Source: Pseudomonas flexibilis
GTDB lineage: Bacteria > Pseudomonadota > Gammaproteobacteria > Pseudomonadales > Pseudomonadaceae
Length of the DNA stretch: 64,000 nucleotides
Reading direction: 5' to 3'
Assembly (NCBI RefSeq): GCF_000802425.1
Contig: NZ_JRUD01000014.1
Coordinates: 62,001-126,000 of the forward strand
This document shows positions 46,237 to 56,100 of the stretch, one piece after another. Every line of letters begins with the position of its first letter. Position 1 is the first letter of the stretch. The translations under genes were made by a program, and so were the position numbers. The notes under the pieces were generated by a model, which saw only the letters and a program-made list of their open reading frames with translations, did no database searches and was not told the origin of the DNA.

Positions 46237-47643
46237 ATGAGCCTGAACGACCACTGGATGCAACGCGACCTGGCGACCCTCTGGCATCCCTGCACGCAGA
46301 TGAAGGACCACGAACAGTTGCCGCTGATCCCGATCCGTCGGGGCGAGGGCGTCTGGCTGGAAGATTTCGACGGCAAGCGTTACCTGGACGCAGTCAGCTC
46401 CTGGTGGGTCAATGTGTTCGGCCACGCCAACCCGCGCATCGGCGAGCGCATCAAGGCGCAGGTCGACACGTTGGAACACGTGATGCTCGCCGGCTTCAGC
46501 CATCAGCCGGTGATCGAGCTGTCCGAGCGTCTGGTGCGCCTGGCGCCTCCCGGCCTGGCGCGGGTGTTCTACGCCGACAACGGCTCCTCGGGCATCGAGG
46601 TGGCGCTGAAGATGAGCTTCCACTACTGGCGCAACGCCGGGCAGCCGGGCAAGCAGCGCTTCGTCACCCTGACCAACAGCTACCACGGCGAAACCGTGGC
46701 GGCCATGTCGGTGGGTGACGTGGCGCTGTTCACCGAAACCTACCGGCCGCTGCTGCTCGACACCCTCAAGGTGCCCAGCCCGGACTGCTGGCATCGTGCC
46801 CCCGGGGTGGACTGGGAAACCCACTCGCGGCAGATGTTCAGTCACATGGAACGCACCCTCGCCGAGCATCACCACGAGATCGCCGCCGTGATCGTCGAGC
46901 CGCTGATCCAGGGCGCGGGCGGCATGCGCATGTATCACCCGATCTATCTGACCCTGCTGCGCGAGGCCTGTGACCGCCATGGCGTGCACCTGATCGCCGA
47001 CGAGATCGCCGTCGGCTTCGGCCGCACCGGCACACTGTTCGCTTGCGAGCAGGCCGGCATCACGCCGGATTTCCTGGTGCTGTCCAAGGCGCTCACCGGC
47101 GGCTACCTGCCGATGGCCGCCGTGCTGACCACCGATACGGTGTACCAGGCCTTCTACGACGACTACCCGACCCTGCGCGCCTTCCTGCATTCGCACACCT
47201 ACACCGGCAACCCGCTGGCCTGCGCCGCCGCGCTGGCCACGCTGGACATCTTCGAGCAGGACAACGTGATCGAGGCCAACCGCGCGCTGGCCGCGCACAT
47301 GGGCCGCGCCTGCGCGCACCTGGCCGAGCATCCGCAGGTGGGTGAAGTGCGCCAGACCGGTATGGCTCTGGCCATCGAGCTGGTCGCGGACAAAGCCTCG
47401 AAGACCCCCTATCCGTGGCAGGAGCGACGCGGCCTGGCGGTTTACCGCCACGCCCTGCAACGCGGCGCGCTGCTGCGCCCCCTGGGCAACGTGGTGTACC
47501 TGCTGCCGCCCTATGTGATCACGCCCGAGCAGATCGATTTCCTGGCCGAGGTGGCCGGCGAAGGCATCGACCTGGCCACCCGCACCGCCGTCAGCGTGGC
47601 CGTGCCGGCCGGCGCGCCGGCGGAGTTTCGCGATCCGGGGTAG
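46237..47643 (+). CDS. bioA: Adenosylmethionine-8-amino-7-oxononanoate aminotransferase BioA
   Basis: A 468-residue class III PLP aminotransferase that uses S-adenosylmethionine to convert KAPA to DAPA in biotin synthesis. Substrate-site motifs WHPCTQMKDH and SSWWVNVFGH are near the N-terminus. The PLP lysine lies in VLSKALTGGYLPM and the IADEIAVGFGRTG block is intact. The start is the ATG at 46237 with AGGGGGAACC. The C-terminal ~20 residues after ATRTAVS are a short Pro/Ala-rich extension. Isolated from other bio genes, as in PAO1. Confidence 0.96.
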   Translation: MSLNDHWMQRDLATLWHPCTQMKDHEQLPLIPIRRGEGVWLEDFDGKRYLDAVSSWWVNVFGHANPRIGERIKAQVDTLEHVMLAGFSHQPVIELSERLVRLAPPGLARVFYADNGSSGIEVALKMSFHYWRNAGQPGKQRFVTLTNSYHGETVAAMSVGDVALFTETYRPLLLDTLKVPSPDCWHRAPGVDWETHSRQMFSHMERTLAEHHHEIAAVIVEPLIQGAGGMRMYHPIYLTLLREACDRHGVHLIADEIAVGFGRTGTLFACEQAGITPDFLVLSKALTGGYLPMAAVLTTDTVYQAFYDDYPTLRAFLHSHTYTGNPLACAAALATLDIFEQDNVIEANRALAAHMGRACAHLAEHPQVGEVRQTGMALAIELVADKASKTPYPWQERRGLAVYRHALQRGALLRPLGNVVYLLPPYVITPEQIDFLAEVAGEGIDLATRTAVSVAVPAGAPAEFRDPG

Positions 47644-47660
47644 CGGGGGGCGGCGCAAAA

Positions 47661-47734
47661 GCTCGCGGACAAGTCCGCTCCCACGAAAAGCGATGCGCGG
47701 CCCGGACCTGCGGGAGCGAATTCATTCGCGAGCG
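47661..47734. repeat. Inverted REP pair between bioA and rsmE
   Basis: Two copies of a REP of the type GTGGGAGCGGACTTGTCCGCGAGC in opposite orientation: 47661-47684 and 47710-47734. Each contains its own small dyad. A similar pair lies after rsmE. Confidence 0.78.
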
Positions 47735-47839
47735 TTTGGCCGGGCACACCGCAACGGCAACCAAATACAGAGTTGTCCCCGATGGCTGCCCGGGTGCTTT
47801 AAGCTTGCCACCTCCCATTGGCTACCCCCGCACCTTCCC

Positions 47840-48559
47840 ATGCGCCTTTCCCGCTTCTTCATTGATGCCCCGCTCTCCCTCGGCCGCCATGAGCTGCCCG
47901 AGGCCCAGGCCCACTACATCGGCCGCGTGCTGCGCCTGGCGCCGGGCGCCGCGGTGCAGCTGTTCGACGGCAGTGGCCGGGAGTACCTCGGCGAGCTGGT
48001 CGAGGTGGGCAAGAAGAGCGTCAGTGTGGAGCTGCACGAGGCCTTCGACGGACTGGCCGAGCCCGCTCTGCGCATCCACCTGGGCCAGGGCCTTTCCCGG
48101 GGAGAGCGCATGGACTGGGCCATCCAGAAGGCCACCGAGCTTGGCGTGGCGGAGATCACCCCGCTGGTCAGCGAGCGCTGCGAGGTGCGCCTGAAGGATG
48201 AACGCGCCGACAAGCGCCTGGCCCACTGGCGCCAGATCGCCATCAGCGCCTGCGAGCAGTGCGGCCGTTCCGTGCTGCCGGTGATTCATGCGCCGGTCAG
48301 TTTGGACGACTGGCAGCGCCAGGTGCAGGCTGAGCTGAAGCTGGTACTGCACCCGGTAGCCGAGCCGCTGGCCAGCCATGCACGGCCATCCAGCCTGGCC
48401 TTCCTCATCGGCCCCGAGGGTGGGCTGTCGGACGCCGAAGTGGAACAGGCAAAACATCACGGCTTCCACGCCGCCCGCCTGGGGCCGCGCGTGCTGCGCA
48501 CGGAAACCGCGCCGGTGGTGGCGCTCAGCGTGGCGCAGCAGCTGTGGGGGGATTTCTAA
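47840..48559 (+). CDS. rsmE: 16S rRNA m3U1498 methyltransferase RsmE
   Basis: A 239-residue SPOUT-class methyltransferase that modifies U1498 of 16S rRNA. The N-terminal PUA-like part is RLSRFFIDAPLSLGRHELPEAQAHYIGRVLRL. The knot motifs are FLIGPEGGLSDAEVE and LGPRVLRTETAPVVAL. The start is the ATG at 47840. The frame is open upstream through the REP region, which was rejected. It is flanked on both sides by REP pairs. Confidence 0.96.
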   Translation: MRLSRFFIDAPLSLGRHELPEAQAHYIGRVLRLAPGAAVQLFDGSGREYLGELVEVGKKSVSVELHEAFDGLAEPALRIHLGQGLSRGERMDWAIQKATELGVAEITPLVSERCEVRLKDERADKRLAHWRQIAISACEQCGRSVLPVIHAPVSLDDWQRQVQAELKLVLHPVAEPLASHARPSSLAFLIGPEGGLSDAEVEQAKHHGFHAARLGPRVLRTETAPVVALSVAQQLWGDF

Positions 48560-48606
48560 CGGATCGGACCAACGATCCAATAGAGAACCTGCGGAGCCGA
48601 TTGTTT

Positions 48607-48680
48607 GTGGGAGCTGACTCGCCCGCGAGCTTTTCGGGAGGGCGATACCAGAAGATCGCGAATGAATTCGCTCCCACAGG
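48607..48680. repeat. Inverted REP pair between rsmE and chpC
   Basis: Two REP copies in opposite orientation: GTGGGAGCTGACTCGCC-type at 48607-48630 and its partner ending GAATTCGCTCCCACAGG at 48656-48680. Together they occupy the gap between convergent rsmE and chpC, where they may serve in termination or gyrase binding. Confidence 0.78.
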
Positions 48681-48707
48681 AGGACCGCGCTGGCGTGGCC
48701 GACCGGC

Positions 48708-49178
48708 TCAGATCAACCCGGCGTCCGCCAGCTTCTGTTCCAGGCCTTCCAGGTCGGGGATCTTCACCAGCTCGTCGCCGATGCGTACCGCCGCCAGCTC
48801 CAGCGGCGCCAGCGTGCCGACTGCTGCCGGCAGGTCGGCGTCGACCTTGAGCGAGCGCGGGATACCCTGCAGCAGCAGGGCCAGGAACGGCGTGCCGGGG
48901 CGGTCGCCGATGGCGTTCAGCACGGCGATGCGCGCGTTGCGGCCAACCTCGGTGCGCGACCCGCTGGCCACCTCGAACGACAGCAGCGGCAGCGTCAGGT
49001 TGCGCCAACCGATGTAGCCCAACAGCCAGTCCGGCATGCCGTCGCGTCGTTCCGGTGTCTGATAGGGCACCAGCTCGGCCATGGCCACGTTGGGCAGCAG
49101 CAGCGTGCGATCACGCAGCGGCATCAACAGCGCGGTCAGGCTGCTGGCGGTGTTCCGAAGGGCGGGGGTTTGGCTCAT
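48708..49178 (-). CDS. chpC: CheW-like adaptor ChpC
   Basis: A 156-residue CheW-domain protein with the adaptor core LLPNVAMAELVPYQTPE and a GYIGWRNLTLPLLSF segment. It is thought to couple further inputs to the Pil-Chp kinase ChpA. It is the last gene of the operon, 12 bases after chpB. In PAO1 chpD and chpE follow; here the operon ends, and rsmE lies convergent beyond a REP pair. Confidence 0.92.
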   Translation of the reverse strand: MSQTPALRNTASSLTALLMPLRDRTLLLPNVAMAELVPYQTPERRDGMPDWLLGYIGWRNLTLPLLSFEVASGSRTEVGRNARIAVLNAIGDRPGTPFLALLLQGIPRSLKVDADLPAAVGTLAPLELAAVRIGDELVKIPDLEGLEQKLADAGLI

Positions 49179-49190
49179 GTGCGAATTCCT

Positions 49191-50192
49191 TTAGGCGTCC
49201 CGGGGACGCTCGACCAGGTGCTTCACCAGCGCCGCCGCCAGCTCGCGCGGGCTGCCGCTGAAGTCGCTGTAGCCCCCTTCGCGGAGGCTGTCGGGCATGC
49301 TGGAACAGACGCAGCTGTCGCCGCTCTGCGTCCAGATCGGCGCGCCCTGGCGACGCACATAGGCCGCCGAGGCGCTGCCGTCGCTGCCCATGCCACTGAA
49401 GGCGATCACGCCGCAGCGCGCGCCGAACTGACCGGCGAGGCTGAGCATCATCTGGTCGATGGACGGGCTGTAAGGCTCCGGCCAGCCGCGTTGGAGCAGC
49501 GTCAGACTGCCGTCGGCGGCGAAGCCCAGTTCATTGGCAATCGGCACCACCTGCACCTCGCCGTTGCACAGGGGCCTGCCGGGTTGCAGCTGGCGCACCG
49601 TCCATTGGCTATGACGGCCCACCGCCTGCGGCAGACTGGCCTCGAAACCGGCATTGATGTGCTGGGCATACAGGAAGGCCACCGGCAGGCCGGCCGGCAG
49701 CGCGTCGAGAAACGCCTTGACCGCCACCGGCCCACCCAGCGAAGCGGCCAGCAGCCAGACTTCGCGGGCCGGCTCGTCCGGCGCCTGAGCCAGGCTCGCC
49801 GGCAGGGTCAGCGGCTCGACGGTCTCGTTTTCGCTCAGCAGGCCTTGCAGGCTCGGTCCCACCGCGGCGGCCGGATCGCCTACCAGGCGCTTGAGCTTGC
49901 CGAACAGGCTGCGCTCCCAGCGTGGGTAGTGTTCGGAGCTGCGCTCCGGCGCCTTGCCCTCGCCGAACAGCACCGGGACGTCCCCTTCCAGCAGGTCATC
50001 GAGCACGGGCAGGTCTTCGCCCTGCGCCAGGTCGACCAGCCAGAGATCGGCGGCACAGTCCTGCAGCTCGTCCGGCGCCATGCCGGCGGGGTCCTGGTTG
50101 AACACCACCTGATAGCCACTGCCGGCCAGCGCACGCTGGAGAATGTGACGCTGCAGGGAAGTGTCGGCGAGAATCGCGATTCGGGCGGTCAT
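49191..50192 (-). CDS. chpB: CheB-like methylesterase ChpB
   Basis: A 333-residue protein with a C-terminal methylesterase domain that should demethylate PilJ. The Ser-His-Asp triad is Ser151 (LAASLGGPVA), His178 (YAQHINAGFE) and Asp271 (GMGSDGSAS). The N-terminal ~110 residues resemble a receiver in outline but lack the acidic pair at the start (ILADTS). Asp54 sits at the phospho-site position. Phosphorylation control is thus doubtful. The start overlaps the chpA stop as ATGA. Confidence 0.92.
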   Translation of the reverse strand: MTARIAILADTSLQRHILQRALAGSGYQVVFNQDPAGMAPDELQDCAADLWLVDLAQGEDLPVLDDLLEGDVPVLFGEGKAPERSSEHYPRWERSLFGKLKRLVGDPAAAVGPSLQGLLSENETVEPLTLPASLAQAPDEPAREVWLLAASLGGPVAVKAFLDALPAGLPVAFLYAQHINAGFEASLPQAVGRHSQWTVRQLQPGRPLCNGEVQVVPIANELGFAADGSLTLLQRGWPEPYSPSIDQMMLSLAGQFGARCGVIAFSGMGSDGSASAAYVRRQGAPIWTQSGDSCVCSSMPDSLREGGYSDFSGSPRELAAALVKHLVERPRDA

Positions 50193-53100
50193 GGGTGCTG
50201 TACCAGAGCGTGGATACGGTCGAGCAGCTGGGCCTCTTGGTAGGGCTTGCCCAGGTAGTCGTTGACGCCGATGGCCATGGCCCGCTCCCGGTGTTTCTCA
50301 CCGGTGCGCGAGGTGATCATGATGATCGGCAGGTCCGCCAGTTGCGGGTCGTGACGCACCAGGGTGGCCACTTCGAAGCCGTCCATGCGCGGCATCTCGA
50401 TGTCCAGCAGCATGATGTCCGGTTTGAATTCCTGCAGCTGGGTGATGGCGTCGACGCCGTCCTTGGCGGTGACCACATTCATGCCCTGGCGTTCGAGCAG
50501 GCGCGTGGTGACCTTGCGCACGGTGACCGAGTCGTCCACCACCATCACGGTCAGCGCGCGCGCCTCGGCCTCGGCCTCCGGCGCGGCGGGCTCGACGCTC
50601 AGTTGCGGCTGGGCGAAGCGGCGCGGCAGCGCCTGCAGCTGGCGCTTGCGCAGCAGGGTCATGAAGTCGAGGATCACCACCACGCGGCCATCGCCGAGGA
50701 TGGTGGCACCGGAGATACCAGCCACCCGGGCGAACTGCGGGCCGAGGCTCTTCACCACGATTTCTCGCGAGCCGGCCAGGCTGTCCACCTGCACGGCGAT
50801 GCTGTGGTCCGCCGAGCGCACCAGGATCACCGGCAGCGGCAGGGTCTGCCCCATCAGCTTGGGCTGCTGGCCATTGTTCAGCAGTTCGCCCAGGTAACGC
50901 AGCTCGTAGCGCTGCCCGGCGTACTCGAAGCGCGGCGCGTCCGGGCCGTAATAGGCCTCCAGCTCGTAGGGCGAAACGCGCACGATGCCTTCGATATTGC
51001 TCAGCGGCACGGCATAGAGATCTTCGCCGGAATGCACCATCAGCGCCCGGTTGACCGACACGGTGAACGGCAGGCGAATGATGAAGCGCGTGCCCTGCCC
51101 TTCGCCCGACTCGATGCTCACCGAGCCGCCGAGCTGCTTGATTTCCGAGCTGACCACGTCCAGGCCCACGCCGCGACCGGAGATCTGGGTGATCTTCTCG
51201 GCGGTGGAGAAACCGGCCGCCAGGATGAACTGCAGCACCTCGTGGTCGGTAATGTCACTGTCCGCGGCCATCAGCCCGCGTTCGATGGCCTTGCGGCGTA
51301 CCGCGTCCAGGCGAATGCCGCCGCCGTCGTCCGCCAGGGTCAGCACGATCTCGCCACCCTCGCGGGCGAGGTTGAGGCTGATGGTGCCCTGGTCCGGCTT
51401 GCCGGCGGCACGCCGCACCTCGACCGGCTCGATGCCGTGGTCCACGGCATTGCGCAGCATGTGCTCCATGGGCGCGATGATGCGCTCCAGCACGCTGCGG
51501 TCCATTTCCCCCTCGGCGTTGCCGACCACCATCTCGACCTGCTTGCCCAGTTCCGCCGACACCTGGCGCACGATGCGCCGCAGACGCGGCACCAGGCGAT
51601 CGAAGGGCACCATGCGGGTTCGCATCAGGCCTTCCTGCAGTTCGGTGTTGACCCGCGACTGCTGCAGCAGCAGGGTTTCCGCGTCACGGTTCTTGGCTGC
51701 CAGGGTTTCCTTGAGGTCCAGCAGGTCGGAGGCCGACTCGAACAGCGCCCGCGACAACTGCTGCAGCTGGGAATGGCGGTCCATCTCCAGTGGGTCGAAG
51801 TCCTCGTAGCCGGCACGCTCGGCCTCGGCCTGGTAGCGACTGAGGATCTGCGCCTGGGTTTCGGTGTCCAGGCGGCGCAATTGATCGCGCACCCGTTCGA
51901 TGGTGGCTTCCATCTCGCCCAGGGTGTAGCCGACATCGTTGACCTGCTGCTCGACCCGGCCGCGGAAGATGGAGGTCTCGCCCGCCAGGTTGACCAGGTC
52001 ATCCAGTAGTTCCGCCGGCACCTTGACCAGCTCCTGCGGCGCGCGGCGCGCGGCGGCCGCCTCGCGGGCCTCCTCGGCCTGGCGTACGAAGGGCAGCACA
52101 CGGGCGGGGGACGCGACCGGCTCGACCGGCGCCAGCACCGGTTCCTGCGGCGCGGGGACGGCCAGCGGCGCCGGCGGCGTGACAGGCGCCGGGGCGGCGG
52201 GGACCAGATCTTCCTCGCTGAGGATGGCGCGCAAGCCGTCCACTGCCGCTTGCAGGACGGCGAACTCGTTCTGCACGAGTTCGAACAGGCCCTCGGATGG
52301 CTCGCCCTGCTGCCGCGCCTCGATCAGGCGCTGCTCCAACTCGTGACTGAGGGTACCGATGTGCGCCTGGCCGGCCAGTCGTGCCCCACCCTTGAGGGTA
52401 TGCAGGATGCGCAACAAGTCGTCGAAGGGAACCGCCTCGCGCATCGCGTCCCAGTCCTGGATACAGGACTGCAGCGCCTCGATGAGCTCGTCGGCCTCTT
52501 CGCGGAAGATTTCCAGAATCTCCTCGTCCACCTCATCGCCGGGCTTCGCCTGCACCACCGGCTCGGCGGCGGCCACGACCGAGGATTCCTCGACCGGCTG
52601 CAGGGTAACGCTGAGCGGCTCGCTCAACTGCTCCTCGGGGGCGGCCACGTACTCCTGCAGCGCCGCGATCAGCTCCTCGCCAGCAGGGACCGGAAGACCG
52701 TCGCGCACGGCCTCCAGCTGCGTCCTGATATGTGCGTGACTGCGTTCCAGCAGATCGAACAACGGCTCGCCGCTGCGCAGGCGCCCATCGGCCGACTGCC
52801 GATAGAGCATTTCCAGCTCATAGCCAAGATCACCGATCGGTTGCACGTCGGCCATCCGCGCGCAGCCCTTGATGGTGTGCAGGTCGCGTTGCAGGGTCTC
52901 GATTTCCAGCGCGTTCTGCGGATCGGCGCGCCAGCGCTGCAATGCCTCGCGGGCATCCTCGATGAGTCCGAAGCTCTCTTCGAGGAACAGCGCCATCAGC
53001 TCGGGGTCAGCCTGCACATCCAGCGCATCAACTTCGCCCTCGCCCGCCGCAGGCACCTGCAGCTCGATCTCTTCAAGCTCGCCGAAACCCTCCAGATCCA

Positions 53101-56100
53101 GTGCTTCGGCCGCCTCCAGGGCCGCCCACAGGTCGCCCTCGGGGCTGGCCGTGGTCGGCTCCGCCGCCTGCGGCTCCAGGCTGACGGCACCGGTTTCCCG
53201 ATAATCCTGCACGGCGCGGATCAGCGAGCTGGCCACCGTCACCGGCTCGCGGGCCTGCAGTTGTTCGATCTGTTGGGCCAGACGGTCATGGCACTTGTGC
53301 AGCAGCCAGGCCAGGGTCGGCTCGGCGGTGAAGCGCTGCTGCATCAGGCCTTCGTAAAGGAATTCCAGTTCATGGGCCAAGTCGCCGATCGCGGTAACAC
53401 CGGTCATGCGTGCACCGCCCTTGAGGGTGTGCAGATCGCGCTGCAGTCCGCCCAGCGCATCCAGGTCCTGCGTATCGGCCAGCCAGTCCTCCAGGGACTG
53501 GGCGGCGCTGTCCAGAATGTCGCCCGCTTCGTCGAGGAAGATCTCGACCATCTCCTCGTCCAGCTCGTCGACCGGCTGCGCGGCTGGGCGCCCCGTCTCC
53601 GCTGCGTCGGGCGCATCCTCCAGACTGGGAGGCGCCTCCTCCGACGTATCGAACGCCAGTTCGAGCGGTTCCAGTTCGAGCAGGCTGTCGGGCAGCGCAT
53701 CAATGTCGAACGCCGGCTCATCGAGCAGGGCTGGCGGCGTCAAGACCGCGGCCAACGCGGCGATGCGATCCGGACGCGGGCTGACCTGCAGCGCGGCGGC
53801 CACCTGGTCGAGCATCCCGATCAGCGCCTCATGGGCCGCCAGGGCTTCCTCGAAGAAGCGCGCATCGGTGGCCAGGCCTTGGTCCGCCACGGCGGCATAC
53901 ACTTGCGACACCGCCTCGCAAAGCTCGGCCAGCGGCGCCAGCTTGGCCTGCCGGGCGCCCTGCCAGAGTGCTTCCACGGCGGCCCGCAGATCACCCAGCG
54001 GGCTGGGTGCCTGCGGCTGGTCGCGCCAGCCGGCCAGCAGCTCTTCGCTGTCCAGCAGGGTGTCGATGTGGTTGCCCAGATGCCGCCCGAGCAGCTCCGA
54101 CGCATGGGGTTCGCTGCTGGTGCGCTTGGCCTCGGCCTGGTTCAGGCGTTCCTTCTGCAGGCTCTGCACGGCGACCTGGAACGCCTCGGTGCCCGGCAGC
54201 GGCGCGTGCGGCGTGCTGTCAAGCTGCGCCAGGCCCTGCTGCAACAGCTCGCGGGCCTGGGCGAGCAGCCCGGCCAGTTCGCGATCGACCGGAATCTGGT
54301 GGTTGTGGAATTCCTTGACCAGCCGCTCCAGCGGCATGGCGACCTCGGCCATCGGCAGGATGCCGGCCATGTGCGCGCTGCCCTTGAGGGTATGCAGCGC
54401 CCGCTGCAGACGGTCGTTGACCGGCTGCGGCAGGATCTGCGCACACTCCGCCAGGAACTGGTCAAGCGTCTCCAGGTGGCTCTCCGCCTCGTTGCGGAAG
54501 ATATCCAGTAACTGCGGGTCCAGGCCGCTGGCATCGGCGGCGTCATCCACCGCCACTGCGCGAGGGAGGGACGGCGCAGGCTGCTGGCCGCGGGACAGCG
54601 CATGGGCTGCGGCAGCCAGGCGGTCGACATCATCGCGCTGACGCTGCGCCTTGGCAGCGAACTCGTCGACCAGCTCGGGCAGCAGTCCCACCACCTCGCC
54701 GACCAGCTCGTGCACCGCCGGACCAGCCTCGATGCTGCGGTCCAGCAGGCGATTGAAGAGGTTCTCCACCGCCCAGGCCAGTTCGCCGATGATCAGCGCG
54801 CGCACCATGCGACCGCTGCCCTTGAGGGTGTGGAAGGCGCGCCGGACTTCGCTCAGCGCTTCACGGTTGTCGTTGTTGGCGCGCCATTGCGGCAGGAACT
54901 GGTTGATGGTGTCGAGTACCTCGCCAGCTTCCTCGATGAACACCTCGAGCAGCTCTTCGTCCACCGGCTCCTCGTCGGCAGGCGGCGGCAGGAGGCTGGG
55001 CGGAGCATCCTGGGCGGGCGGATTGATGGCCTGCACCGGCGCGGCCAGCACATCGGCCACCGTCAGCACCGGCGCGGGTTCAGGCTCGGGTTTCGCGGCC
55101 AGCGGTTCGGCCGGAGGCGTCAGGCCCTCGGCATCCAGCTCCAGCAGTTCGAACATAGACGGCGCGGGCGTGTGCGGCGCGGCCTCCTGCTCAGGGGCGA
55201 ACAGATCGTCGACGAAATCCGCCAGCGTGGCCGGCGCGGCAACAGGCGGCTGTTCCATCTGCGGCTCGCGCATGTCGTCGGCCAGCCAGTCCAGCACCGG
55301 CTCGGCCGGAACAGCAGCCTCCTCGGCCGGCAGCGCGCGGGGCGCATAGCCCAGGCTGCACAGGCTTTCCTCGGCCACGTCGAGAATGACTTCGCCCTGG
55401 CTGGCATGGTCCTCGCTGAGGCGTTCCAGGTAGTACTCGACGCCGGTGATGGCGTCGGCCAAGGTATCCAGGTGCTGCCAGTCCGGCACTGCACGGGGCT
55501 CCAGCAGACGCTCGCAGATGTAACGCCGGCAGGCTTCAAGCAACTCGGCGGCGCGCTGCAGCGGAATCATGCCCAGTCCGCCGCGCACCTGGGTGAGCAG
55601 CTCCGGGACCCGGGCCAGATGTTCGTGGTTCCACTGCGAGGCGATGAACTCGATGATGGCGTCCTTGGCCTGTTCGAGACCGGTACGCGCCTCACGGATC
55701 ACCAACTGGTGGATCTGCGTCACATCAGTGGTGGGCAGGCGGCTCTGCTCGCTCTGGCTGTCGTTATCCATGCCGGCGATGCCGGACAGGGTCGCCTCGA
55801 CATACAGCAGCGCGCCGGCGATATCCATCAGCGCGCCATCATCGGCGGTCTTTTCGCCGTCGAGCAGCAGCTGCACGGTGTTCAGCTGGTCGAGAATGGC
55901 CTTGCGCGGCTGGGCGAAACCCAGCACCGCCAGGGTGTCGGCGATCTGCTTGAGGGGTGTCTGCAGGCCGCTCAGCTCGGCCAGGTTCTGCCGGTCGCTG
56001 CGCACGAACAGGTCCAGGCTGTCCTTGATACGCACCAGCTCTTCGCACAGGGCCGCCACCACCGAGCGGATCGCACCGCGGTCCGGGCCGACCAGTTGGC

